Positions 40,293-47,039 of a DNA stretch of 48,054 nucleotides are shown here, piece by piece. Position 1 is the stretch's first letter. Each line of letters begins with the position of its first letter. The notes below the pieces were generated by a model. It was not told where the DNA came from. It saw only the letters and a program-made list of their open reading frames with translations, and made no database searches. The stretch is from a virus. A program made the position numbers and the translations under genes. Location of the stretch: the IMG/VR virus record IMGVR_UViG_3300037116_000060, positions 1 to 48,054 of that record, one strand, 5' to 3'.

Positions 40293-40622
40293 TCAATCCT
40301 CGCCGCCCTCGAGCTCGCCCTTCATCATCTTGCGGCCCGGAGCATCGGTGCCCCTGCGCGCGCCGGTGAACGGCTGTGCCTCGGAGCCAGTGCGGCCACC
40401 AGACTTGCGCGGCTTTCGACCCGCGTGCATGGCGCCTTTCTCGCCCTCGACCTTGCCGACCATCTTGCCGCCGCGGGCTTTCTTCGCGCGGCCGCCTTTC
40501 TTGAGTTCCTCGGCCTCGTCGTCGATCTTCTTCGCGTTCGTGCGCGCCTCAGGCTTTTCCTTGATGTCCTCTTCGGCCTCGTTCTCGCCGCCGGATTCTC
40601 TGTGCTTGCGTCCGCCTTTCAT
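40293..40622 (-). CDS. Highly basic Gly-rich phage protein
   Basis: A 109-residue protein of very high Lys, Arg, Gly and Glu content (KKGGRAKKARGGKMVGK, KPRKSGGRTG). No hydrophobic core is visible, so it is probably disordered. Similar basic proteins occur beside phage capsid genes and may bind DNA or nucleoprotein during packaging; this is inference. Confidence 0.55.
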   Translation of the reverse strand: MKGGRKHRESGGENEAEEDIKEKPEARTNAKKIDDEAEELKKGGRAKKARGGKMVGKVEGEKGAMHAGRKPRKSGGRTGSEAQPFTGARRGTDAPGRKMMKGELEGGED

Positions 40623-40636
40623 AATTCCAATCTCCG

Positions 40637-41215
40637 TTACGAGGCGTTATTGATACCCTGAATATATTCCACTGTCAGCGTGCCGACGCCGTTTCCGGTG
40701 TTGGTCGACAGCAAAACGATCTGCACATCGGTATTGCCGACGTTGTCCCAGTTTCCGATCTGCGTCGCGCCAGTGCTGGGAGACACCGAGACTTGGCCCA
40801 GCGCTCCGGACGTCACGACAGCATTCGCCGTAGTCAGTGCGGTCGCGGATGCGCTCGTACCAATACCGAGCGTTGACGCGCTGCCACTGAATGCCGTCGT
40901 CACATTGAGCGTGATGCGCAGGATCTGTGACTGCGCCGGAATCACGATCGGACATACAAACTGTCCGGCGTTACCGTTGTTCGTAGCCTGTTTGACGACG
41001 CACGACTGCGCCATCACCGTGTAGCCAGCATTCGCGGTGCCCTGAGAGGAACCCGCGCCAGCGAGCACGTTCGAGCCGTCGCTTGCCAGAATGCTCCCGG
41101 CGATCACTGGACCCGTAAAATAGGTCCCCGGCGTGATGGGGTCGCCGTTAGTCTGCGTGAGCTGGCCACCCGTGATATCCGGGTAGGCGCTGCTCGTTCC
41201 TGGAAGATAGGCCAT
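40637..41215 (-). CDS. Capsid-proximal structural protein
   Basis: A 192-residue protein starting MAYLPGTSSAYPDITGGQLTQT, then beta strands (QFVCPIVIPAQSQILRITLNVTT) and VGTLTVEYIQGINNAS. It lies directly downstream of the major capsid protein (15-bp gap). Its fold looks like a head decoration or fibre-like domain. No named family recognised. Confidence 0.55.
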   Translation of the reverse strand: MAYLPGTSSAYPDITGGQLTQTNGDPITPGTYFTGPVIAGSILASDGSNVLAGAGSSQGTANAGYTVMAQSCVVKQATNNGNAGQFVCPIVIPAQSQILRITLNVTTAFSGSASTLGIGTSASATALTTANAVVTSGALGQVSVSPSTGATQIGNWDNVGNTDVQIVLLSTNTGNGVGTLTVEYIQGINNAS

Positions 41216-41230
41216 TGAGGACTCCTTCCG

Positions 41231-42145
41231 TTACGACGTCGGGAATGACCCAAAAATTGCGCGGGGATTGAAATAGTTCAAACTGTAGCGCTCGTACGAC
41301 TTCACAAGCAAATTATCAGTAACGAAGTCCACCTGCATGTCCGATTCATACGGAATGCGCTCCATGTACGCGAGTCCTGGGATGTTCGTCAGCAGGAACC
41401 ACGCGTAGAGCGAGGTCAAGAAGTCCATGACCATGTAGCCTTCGGGAATGCCGCCGGCCGTCGACAGGATCGCGTTGACGTCGTTGTCCGCTGTGCCGGG
41501 CCGCAGTTCGGTCTTCGTCAGGCGAATCGCCACCGGCTCAAGCGTCGGAGGCACGATGAGCTTGCGGCCGCGGGCGAACGTCTTCAGGTTTGCCTGGTCC
41601 CGGAAGTTCGTGCGGATCGCGATCATGCCGTTCAGCAGCGTCGCCTCGTTCAGATCGACCTGGGTCGTGGGCGTGTTGGCAAACACGCCGGCATCGATCG
41701 GATGGGAGGCAGAGCACAGCGCGACGCCGTCGCCGCCGATATTGGCGTTGTACGTAGTCGCAGTGTTCAGAACGTTCGCGCCGTAGATTTCCTTCGTCTG
41801 GTGGAATGACTCGTTCAGGCCAAGATTCGACGGGTGAAACTGGGTCTTGTAGAGGTTGTCGTCGATGGCCTTTCGGGTGATCGCATAACCTAACGCGATC
41901 TCGACGTGCTCTTGGTTATACACATAGCGCTCACCGGCGTTGTTGTCGAACTGCGTCTGACCGCCTTCGGTCTTGAGCTGCGCGAGCCCGAGGTAGCGCA
42001 TCTCGGCGGTGCGTTCCAACGCTAACTTGCTGTTAAACTTAGTAAAAACTTTGTCATACTGGCTTGGTATCATTTCGTACTTGCCAGTGATACCCCTCAG
42101 TCCGGGCAACAGGAGGTCTTTAATAGCAGAGAGGTTAATAGCCAT
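41231..42145 (-). CDS. Major capsid protein
   Basis: A 304-residue protein. The N-terminal SAIKDLLLPGLRGITGKYEMIPSQYDKVFTKFNSKLALERTAEMRYLGLAQL, GERYVYNQEHVEIALGYAITRKAIDDN and KTFARGRKLIVPPTLEPVAIRLTKTEL are patterns of the Mu gpT / podoviral major head family of HK97 fold. It forms the icosahedral shell. The HNH gene upstream runs 11 bp into its start, and its ribosome site GGAG lies inside the HNH gene's last codons, so the HNH gene separates it from the upstream decoration gene. Confidence 0.75.
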   Translation of the reverse strand: MAINLSAIKDLLLPGLRGITGKYEMIPSQYDKVFTKFNSKLALERTAEMRYLGLAQLKTEGGQTQFDNNAGERYVYNQEHVEIALGYAITRKAIDDNLYKTQFHPSNLGLNESFHQTKEIYGANVLNTATTYNANIGGDGVALCSASHPIDAGVFANTPTTQVDLNEATLLNGMIAIRTNFRDQANLKTFARGRKLIVPPTLEPVAIRLTKTELRPGTADNDVNAILSTAGGIPEGYMVMDFLTSLYAWFLLTNIPGLAYMERIPYESDMQVDFVTDNLLVKSYERYSLNYFNPRAIFGSFPTS

Positions 42146-42668
42146 TCACGTTCTCCGAAGCCTCGATGTGTGCCCAACTTTTTCCGGTCCGAATTCGCCA
42201 AATGTGCGTTGGTTTGACGCCGTACATTTCAGCCAATACCTTCTGCGAAACTCCGGGAGATGCCTTGATCTTTCGCACATCTTCCTCGGTCAGCTTCGAC
42301 GTTCCGATCTGCTCGCCGCGTACATCGCGCCGACCGCGCGAGTCGCGATCAGCCATGTTTTCCTTCACAGTCCCGGCACGCAGATGTGCGGGATTCACAC
42401 ATGACGGGTTGTCGCACGAATGAAGGACGTGCAGACCCGGCGGAATCGGACCTTTAAAGACCTCGTGGCTGATTCGATGAGCTGCGCGGTCTTTGCCGCC
42501 GACGTAGAAAACTCCGTACCCTTTGCCGTTCGTGGGGCCAGTCCAGATCCAGCAACCAGTCTCGGACATGCGGCATTTGTTCATCAGCCGATACTTGGAT
42601 AAATCTTCATCCGACACGCGCTCAAACGGCACGTATTCGGAGAGATCGATGTCGAATGAATTGCTCAT
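42135..42668 (-). CDS. HNH endonuclease with C-terminal HTH, beside the capsid gene
   Basis: A 177-residue protein. Residues about 36-57 carry GCWIWTGPTNGKGYG, and an HNH_3-type core follows (AAHRISHEVFKGPIPPGLHVLHSCDNPSCVNPAHL) with its Cys and His ligands. The C-terminal part TEEDVRKIKASPGVSQKVLAEMYGVKPTHIWRIRTGK is a helix-turn-helix target-recognition segment. This is the usual make-up of phage homing endonucleases. It interrupts the capsid operon between the decoration and capsid genes. Confidence 0.8.
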   Translation of the reverse strand: MSNSFDIDLSEYVPFERVSDEDLSKYRLMNKCRMSETGCWIWTGPTNGKGYGVFYVGGKDRAAHRISHEVFKGPIPPGLHVLHSCDNPSCVNPAHLRAGTVKENMADRDSRGRRDVRGEQIGTSKLTEEDVRKIKASPGVSQKVLAEMYGVKPTHIWRIRTGKSWAHIEASENVNGY

Positions 42669-42670
42669 GA

Positions 42671-43291
42671 TCAGGCGTTGTAGGCCAAGCCCACCTTCGT
42701 CTGGACGTTGTTAAACGCCACGACCGCGTAGTTGTACGCCCCACTTGCGGTACCAGGCGCCCCTGGCGGTTCCAAGACGAGAGCCACGAGGCGGAACGGG
42801 TAGGCTGCCGTTACGACGCCGGTGTGCAACAGATAGGCTCCCGAGAGTCCATTCGCTGCGTTACCAGTGCCGATGTTGAAATCGAAGTTTGCGCCGACAT
42901 CCGTCTGCGTCACGCCGGTGGAATCGCTCTGGCAGAGGAACTGCGCGTTCGGATCGTTGCAGACATAGGCTTCGATGCTTGATTGCGCGCCAGTGACCAC
43001 ATCTGAGCCGGGCCAGTAGTTCGACCAGACGGTGCGCTTCTGCGCGGTCGAGAGGTATTTGCAGCCGTAGAAGATACCGGCCATGGTGATCGTGCTGGCG
43101 CCTGCAGCGCCTGCGGCTTGCACAAGCGTCCCAGCGCTCGTGCTCGTGGGTACGACTGGATCGCCGAAGTAGATGGCGGCAGCGTTATAGGCAATGCCGC
43201 CGTTGCGGTAGCCTACCTGCTCAAAAGTTGGGGCCGAGCCGGTCCCTGATCTCTGGGTAAACCCGAAAGGCCCGCTTACATTCGAAGCCAT
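42671..43291 (-). CDS. Capsid decoration-type structural protein
   Basis: A 206-residue protein, MASNVSGPFGFTQRSGTGSAPTFEQVGYRNGG, then TLVQAAGAAGASTITMAGIFYGCKYLSTAQKRTVWSNYWPG. Proteins of this pattern are encoded directly before capsid genes in many podoviruses and are taken to be virion decoration or head proteins. No membrane or signal segment. Confidence 0.6.
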   Translation of the reverse strand: MASNVSGPFGFTQRSGTGSAPTFEQVGYRNGGIAYNAAAIYFGDPVVPTSTSAGTLVQAAGAAGASTITMAGIFYGCKYLSTAQKRTVWSNYWPGSDVVTGAQSSIEAYVCNDPNAQFLCQSDSTGVTQTDVGANFDFNIGTGNAANGLSGAYLLHTGVVTAAYPFRLVALVLEPPGAPGTASGAYNYAVVAFNNVQTKVGLAYNA

Positions 43292-43410
43292 ACGACGCTC
43301 CCATCTGGGGTCGCATGGCTACCGGAGCAATGGAGGACCTAACTTCTGATCACTGAGAACTGCGCCGAGCAGTTCGAATGCCGTAGGTTATCCACAATCG
43401 CTCGAAGAAG
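43292..43410. other. Spacer with no clear feature
   Basis: The 119 bp between the broken HNH gene and the decoration gene hold no long frame on either strand and no convincing terminator. A promoter for the leftward capsid genes is possible but not visible. Confidence 0.35.
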
Positions 43411-43981
43411 TCAAACTTTGCGTTTGCGGGCAGATCCAGGAATTACCGTTAACACTTCCTCGATAGGCCAACCGGCATGATGCCGAGCTTCAATCGTTCT
43501 TCGACCAATGCCGACGCGCTCAGACCATTCGGCGACCGTCAGTGTACAACCGTCGAATGTCAATTTGAGATTGCGACGCGTGTTGCGCGCCTGATCTTTC
43601 GGTGTGCGCCACGCGCAATTTCCAGGCTCGTAATTGCCGTCGTTATTCAACCTGTCGATCGTCAATCCAGGCGCTGGCTCTCCCATGTCAGCCAGAAAAT
43701 TCTCAAAGCTACTGAGCCATCGGTCGCAGACCTTGATGCCGCGTCCGCCGTAGTTTTCGTACTCTCTCAATTTAGGATTGACGCATCTCGCAATCATCTT
43801 GCACCAGACGCGATAAATTCTAGTTCCTGCGCCGACAGAGTGGCCATGTGTCAGGTTTCTCTTGATCGTTACTTCCGACTGAAGGCAGCCGCAACTCTTG
43901 CTGTGGCCGATCCTAAGTTTGTAGGAACCGACAAACTGAACCGTTCCGCAATCGCAGCGGCATTCGTGAAAGTGAATCTTG
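43411..43981 (-). pseudogene. HNH endonuclease gene, 3' part (split by transposon)
   Basis: The larger part of a 220-codon HNH-type gene. It contains CRCDCGTVQFVGSYKLRIGHSKSCGCLQ, WCKMIARCVNPKLREYENYGGRGIKVCDRW, then IDRLNNDGNYEPGNCAWRTPKDQARNTR, the core of this phage endonuclease family, and a C-terminal helix-turn-helix-like stretch (LTVAEWSERVGIGRRTIEARHHAGW). Its N-terminal 33 codons lie beyond the transposon at 47032-47131. The frame also runs into the transposon end (TTG at 44043), so a hybrid N-terminus might be made; the native start is lost. Confidence 0.85.
43974..43981. repeat. Target-site duplication, left copy (GAATCTTG)
   Basis: Identical to 47032-47039 and directly adjacent to the inverted repeat. 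Eight base pairs is the usual duplication length of IS1595-family elements. Excision leaving one copy restores the HNH frame. Confidence 0.9.
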
Positions 43982-44024
43982 CCAGATTGGGTAGTTGAGA
44001 AACCTACTGTACGTGCGTACAGTA
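43982..44024 (+). repeat. Left terminal inverted repeat
   Basis: Begins CCAGATTGGGTAGTTGA; its first base differs from the right copy, the next 16 match exactly. The inner part holds a LexA-like palindrome. It matches the reverse complement of 46989-47031 at 34 of 43 positions. Confidence 0.88.
43995..44024 (+). promoter_or_regulatory. Inward promoter with LexA-like operator, left end
   Basis: TTGAGA at 43995-44000 and TACAGT at 44018-44023 are 17 bp apart, a good sigma-70 layout directed at the gene at 44061. The box TACTGTACGTGCGTACAGTA (44005-44024) is CTGT-N8-ACAG with near-perfect symmetry, as in LexA operators, and covers the -10. The LexA reading is an inference from consensus. Confidence 0.65.
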
Positions 44025-44060
44025 TAGCCACGTGACAGGCCAAAATGGCAGTTATCTACA

Positions 44061-44381
44061 ATGGGTTCTGCCGCACAGAAAGAAGTGCGGCATCGGCTAA
44101 AGCTACGCTCTATGGAAAATGAGCTAAAAAAGGTCCGCGAGTGGGCCGAGGAAAAACTCGCCCAAGGCAGCGAACCGCCTTGGGCGTGGTTTCAGTATAT
44201 GAAGCTCGTCGAGACCATCCGCGCTCTAGAGGCTGGTATGGCCGCCACCATTACGCGAACGGAGAATTCACCGCAATCGGAACAGCGTCCGGATGCACAT
44301 CTCCGATTAGTGGCTTCCACTGATCGGCAAGATATCGCTCAACCCCATCCTGTTGGGCTGCCGGTATTGTTGCCCATGTGA
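44061..44381 (+). CDS. Transposon cargo: small helical protein
   Basis: A 106-residue protein starting at ATG 44061, 37 bp inside the left promoter/operator. Residues 1-62 are charged and helical (ELKKVREWAEEKLAQGSEPPWAWFQYMKLVETIRALEAG); the end is Pro/Gln-rich with HLRLVASTDRQD. The EPPWAWFQYMKL block looks like a conserved motif of a small protein I cannot name. Its last 131 bp overlap the convergent GIY-YIG-like gene, an unusual arrangement if both are translated. Confidence 0.6.
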   Translation: MGSAAQKEVRHRLKLRSMENELKKVREWAEEKLAQGSEPPWAWFQYMKLVETIRALEAGMAATITRTENSPQSEQRPDAHLRLVASTDRQDIAQPHPVGLPVLLPM

Positions 44382-44613
44382 CACGCAGTACGCCATTCGC
44401 TCTATAGGCAAGTATCTGTGGATCCACTCGATGTGTGCCTAGGCGATTCCGTATAGGGTTTCCTTGGCCTAGATACACAACGCGTCCCGGATTTCCTTCG
44501 TGCCAGATCACATACACACCGTACTCCGTCACGGTGTCCAGATTGAGATCCACCAATGGGCACCAATTATAGTTTGGTGCTTTGCCGCATTTGATCCATT
44601 GAACGTTAAGCAT
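44251..44613 (-). CDS. Transposon cargo: GIY-YIG-like nuclease domain protein
   Basis: A 120-residue protein from ATG 44613. It shows the GIY-YIG order: GVY (residues 32-34), VVYLGQG with YLG at 47-49, the catalytic-type Arg in PIRNRLGTHR (R55/R57), Glu in GVERYL (E92) and Asn in AVNSP (N116). No DNA-binding domain is attached, so specificity would have to come from elsewhere. Its start codon and that of the gene on the other strand share one CATG. The family call is from motif spacing by eye. Confidence 0.6.
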   Translation of the reverse strand: MLNVQWIKCGKAPNYNWCPLVDLNLDTVTEYGVYVIWHEGNPGRVVYLGQGNPIRNRLGTHRVDPQILAYRANGVLRVTWATIPAAQQDGVERYLADQWKPLIGDVHPDAVPIAVNSPFA

Positions 44614-44815
44614 GAATATAACCTCACATATGGTGCGCAATGAATGCGGCTGGTACAGTGCGCACGTGTCCAGTACAGCCGACAGAGCCAAGTCCGACGA
44701 CGCAGCGCCTGAATTTCGTCGCGTTGTCGAACGCCTCTTGTCCCTACCGCCAAAGCCTAGAGTCACAACAAGAAAAAAGGCTAAGGCGAAAAAGCCTAAG
44801 GTCAATGGAGCGTAG
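44612..44815 (+). CDS. Transposon cargo: small basic protein
   Basis: A 67-residue ORF from ATG 44612 (or 61 residues from ATG 44630). FRRVVERLLSLPPKPRVTTRKKAKAKKPK gives an amphipathic helix and a very basic tail. It diverges from the GIY-YIG-like gene at a shared CATG, so the two starts are on top of each other. Function unknown. Confidence 0.45.
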   Translation: MNITSHMVRNECGWYSAHVSSTADRAKSDDAAPEFRRVVERLLSLPPKPRVTTRKKAKAKKPKVNGA

Positions 44816-44885
44816 GGGGAACGATCCCCTGGCAGTTGGATAGAAAGCCTCCGCCGCTACCTAGCACGCCCCATCGGCCCACCAC

Positions 44886-44940
44886 GGCCTCCGTAGCGCT
44901 CCCGCCAGCAAGTGAGCGCGCTACGGGGGCCTTCTCTTTT
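44886..44940 (+). terminator. Strong rightward terminator hairpin
   Basis: A 9-bp stem CCGTAGCGC (44891-44899) with GCGCTACGG (44918-44926), extended by GGCC pairing outside, is followed by TTCTCTTTT. It would end the rightward cargo transcript from the left end before the leftward DUF5343-like gene. The 44816-44992 interval otherwise holds no gene. Confidence 0.7.
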
Positions 44941-44992
44941 GTGCAGCGAGCTTCAGTGCCGGTGAGCGTGGCAGCCGAAGCTCTGGACCCTC

Positions 44993-45700
44993 TTACTCAT
45001 CACCAGCCTCCTGCGCGGGTTTCTCCGCGACGATGAAACAGAAATCCAGCATTGCCTTAAATGCGCTCTCGAATTTGTCGCGCTCTGCCTTAGTCCAAGA
45101 GCCTTGTTCTGGCGGCAGTTTCGTCAGCAAAGCGGCAATGGGTGCTGGCGCTCCGGTCGGCAGCGCTGCAACCCCCTGCTTTACCGCCGGACGGTATGTG
45201 GTGAACGCAGCTTTGCCAGTGCCAGGTGAGGCTGCCTTTCGCGCCGCGGGTCGCGGAGTCGAAGCGGCCTGATCGTCTGTACGCAGACCGGAAGCGCGGC
45301 ACAGTCCTAGAAACAACGACACCATTCGTGGTTGTTGTCCAACGGGGTTGTAGGCGCGGAATGCGTCGCGGATTGCGCCTTCGTCGTCCGACGCGTTAAC
45401 GAAAGACAGCACGTCCGCGTATACGGCGCTGATCCAAGCTGCCTGACGGGCCTTCAATTCCGGCTCCGGCGCGCGTCGCAGCCCTTCGAGGGTTTCAGTG
45501 GGCTGCCCATCCTCCGTCATCAGTTCCAGCGCTATGAGCGCCTGAAGGGTGCGTGGTATGAGACTATCAGAAACTCCGGCGCGGGCCAGAACCTCGCCTG
45601 TGAACGGGGTTGATAGCCCCTTATTGCGATACCGGGTTATGAAGTCCAGAATTGCTGATGTTGGCGCATAAGGTGCGGGGTTGGTTGCTGTGACTGCCAT
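44993..45700 (-). CDS. Transposon cargo: DUF5343-like protein
   Basis: A 235-residue protein from ATG 45700. APYAPTSAILDFITRYRNKGLSTPFTGEVLARAGVSDSLIPRTLQALIALELMTEDGQPTETLEGL has the layout of DUF5343: an N-terminal winged-helix-like domain with a helix-turn-helix followed by a helical domain ending RMVSLFLGLCRASGL. A Pro/Ala linker and a C-terminal helical segment follow. It may bind DNA. It is transcribed away from the 45865 gene. I recall this DUF only by pattern; the assignment is moderate. Confidence 0.55.
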   Translation of the reverse strand: MAVTATNPAPYAPTSAILDFITRYRNKGLSTPFTGEVLARAGVSDSLIPRTLQALIALELMTEDGQPTETLEGLRRAPEPELKARQAAWISAVYADVLSFVNASDDEGAIRDAFRAYNPVGQQPRMVSLFLGLCRASGLRTDDQAASTPRPAARKAASPGTGKAAFTTYRPAVKQGVAALPTGAPAPIAALLTKLPPEQGSWTKAERDKFESAFKAMLDFCFIVAEKPAQEAGDE

Positions 45701-45864
45701 GTTTCCGATCTCCATTAAGTCCGTGGTTCTATCGTAAACATATGTTTTAGAAAATTCAACTTGTTTTGGTACTGTACTGACGACGTTGTACAGACGTTAA
45801 TGCATTGATATGAAAGATAAAATATAATCTACTGTGCTCCGAGTACAAGAAACAGGAGCGATCT
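45701..45864. promoter_or_regulatory. AT-rich divergent regulatory region
   Basis: Separates the DUF5343-like gene (leftward) from the 45865 gene (rightward) and is much richer in A and T than the neighbouring genes. A TATAAT at 45823-45828 could be the -10 of the rightward gene. Palindrome-like CTGT...ACAG pieces occur (about 45772-45796), with a gap too long for a LexA box. Promoters for both genes must lie here. Confidence 0.5.
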
Positions 45865-46071
45865 GTGAACGACATTGGCTTTCAGGTAATTGGGCCAGAG
45901 ATCATAAAACGACCCAGAGGCGGGTTTCTGGCAATCAGCAACCGCTGCACCACCCTGCGTATCGGCGTAATCGCTGACACGGAGGAGCAGGCCAAGCGGG
46001 AGTTTGGCGAAATCGTGGAACGATGGATGAAGGAGCGCGCTGCGGAGTTATCGCAGCAGTCGGCGCACTAG
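45865..46071 (+). CDS. Transposon cargo: small protein
   Basis: A 68-residue protein from GTG 45865 with AGGAG 8 nt upstream. FQVIGPEIIKRPRGGFLAISNRCTTLRIGVIADTEEQAKREFGEIVERWMKE suggests a compact alpha/beta fold with a terminal helix, loosely reminiscent of HicB-type half domains. It ends one base before the convergent transposase gene. Not recognised with certainty. Confidence 0.5.
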   Translation: MNDIGFQVIGPEIIKRPRGGFLAISNRCTTLRIGVIADTEEQAKREFGEIVERWMKERAAELSQQSAH

Positions 46072-46072
46072 T

Positions 46073-46969
46073 TCATCTGTAGGTCAGCCGCTTGCCCTCG
46101 ATGCCCTTGAGCGTATTAACAGCTCTCTGCGCATCGTTCGTGCCGAGCGCGGCGCGATGGTTGTAGCGGAACGAAAACTCGTTCACGTATCGGTGCAAAT
46201 GCGCGGGGCTCACGTGCTGGTAAATGCCGCCGATGCCGCGCTTGAGAATGCCGAAGTAACCCTCGACCGTGTTGGTGGTTACATCGCCGCGCGCGTATTC
46301 CTTGGCCAGATGGTTGACGGTCTCATGGCTGGCGAAGCCCTTGCCAATCTTGGTGTACAGCGGCGCGCTGTCAGTCATGAGGCGGGCACTGGCCGCAATC
46401 TGGCCCTCTAGGATCGGTTTGAGGCTGGCGGCGGTCACGGTCGGCACATGGAACGCGCGGACCTTACCGTTACGCTCCACGAGCGCCACGACCTTCTGTT
46501 TCTTGCTTCTGTGGGAGCCTTTGCCCTGGCCTTCGGTCTTACCGAAGTAGGTCTCGTCGGCCTCGACAATACCGCTGCTGCCGGGACCACCCAACAGAGT
46601 CGATGAGCCGTCCTTCATGGCCTCGCGAATACGATGGCTCAAGAACCAGGCCGTCTTGTATTGAACGTCCAGCATCCGATGTAGCTGGTGCGAGCTAATG
46701 CCCTTCTTGCTTGAGCACATCAGATTCACGGCCAGCAGCCACTTAGACAATGGGATCTTGCTGCGCTCGAAAAGCGTCCCGACTGTCACGCTGAACTGCT
46801 TGCGGCACGGATAGGACGAGCACTTGTAAAGTCCGGGACGACCACCCTTGATGGGCCAGCCGCCCTTATTAGTGCAATGCGGGCAAACCGGGCCGTTAGG
46901 CCAGCGCACGGACTCTAGGAAGTCGCGGGCTTCTTCTTCGGTTTTGAACTCAGGGATTTTGGTGGCCAT
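46073..46969 (-). CDS. IS1595-family (ISXO2-like) DDE transposase
   Basis: A 298-residue, full-length transposase. An N-terminal zinc ribbon has C29, C32, C50 and C55 (CPHC, then CSSYPCRKQFSVTVGTLFERSKIPL). The DDE-type core shows GIVEADETYFG (D138), LMTDSAPLY (D200), and RGDVTTNTVEGYFGILKRG with E236 (and N233), followed by RYVNEFSFRYNHR. These are the marks of the ISXO2/IS1595 group. AGGAG lies just upstream of the ATG. It is driven by the inward promoter of the right repeat. Confidence 0.93.
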   Translation of the reverse strand: MATKIPEFKTEEEARDFLESVRWPNGPVCPHCTNKGGWPIKGGRPGLYKCSSYPCRKQFSVTVGTLFERSKIPLSKWLLAVNLMCSSKKGISSHQLHRMLDVQYKTAWFLSHRIREAMKDGSSTLLGGPGSSGIVEADETYFGKTEGQGKGSHRSKKQKVVALVERNGKVRAFHVPTVTAASLKPILEGQIAASARLMTDSAPLYTKIGKGFASHETVNHLAKEYARGDVTTNTVEGYFGILKRGIGGIYQHVSPAHLHRYVNEFSFRYNHRAALGTNDAQRAVNTLKGIEGKRLTYR

Positions 46970-46988
46970 AGCGATCTCCTATGGCTCA

Positions 46989-47018
46989 TACTGTACATGC
47001 ACACAGTGGGTGTGTCAA
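46989..47018 (-). promoter_or_regulatory. Transposase promoter with LexA-like operator, right end
   Basis: On the minus strand TTGACA (complement of 47013-47018) and TACAGT (complement of 46990-46995) are 17 bp apart, about 20 bp upstream of the transposase ATG. The box CTGT-ACATGCAC-ACAG (46991-47006) is a LexA-type match covering the spacer and -10. It mirrors the left end, so transposase and cargo may both be SOS-repressed. Confidence 0.7.
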
Positions 47019-47031
47019 CTACCCAATCTGT
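46989..47031 (-). repeat. Right terminal inverted repeat
   Basis: On the minus strand it begins ACAGATTGGGTAGTTGAC. Contains the transposase promoter. Compare with the left repeat at 43982-44024; changes concentrate in the middle of the palindrome and in positions 18-24. Confidence 0.88.
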
Positions 47032-47039
47032 GAATCTTG
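47032..47039. repeat. Target-site duplication, right copy (GAATCTTG)
   Basis: Directly outside the right inverted repeat; identical to 43974-43981. Confidence 0.9.

Larger units (their letters stand above)
43982..47031. mobile_element. IS1595/ISXO2-family transposon with cargo, inserted in an HNH gene
   Basis: A complete 3050-bp element: 43-bp imperfect terminal inverted repeats (34 of 43 positions equal), an 8-bp target duplication on both sides, and a full-length IS1595-type DDE transposase at the right end transcribed inward. Between transposase and left end are five other ORFs: a 106-residue helical protein, a GIY-YIG-like nuclease, a small basic protein, a DUF5343-like protein and a 68-residue protein. 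IS1595 elements are known to carry passenger genes. Intact repeats, duplication and transposase indicate a recent insertion. Confidence 0.9.

Noticed and set aside
40243-40661. Rightward ORFs opposite the basic Gly-rich protein
   Set aside because: Overlap a gene with better layout and are explained by the Lys/Arg-rich codons read backwards.
43411-44043. HNH gene with a TTG start inside the transposon end as an intact gene
   Set aside because: The first 23 residues come from the transposon's inverted repeat; the true N-terminus lies at 47131 across the insertion.
45771-45797. Third LexA-type box in the divergent region
   Set aside because: CTGT and ACAG halves are present but separated by 14 bases instead of 8, so it does not fit the operator spacing.
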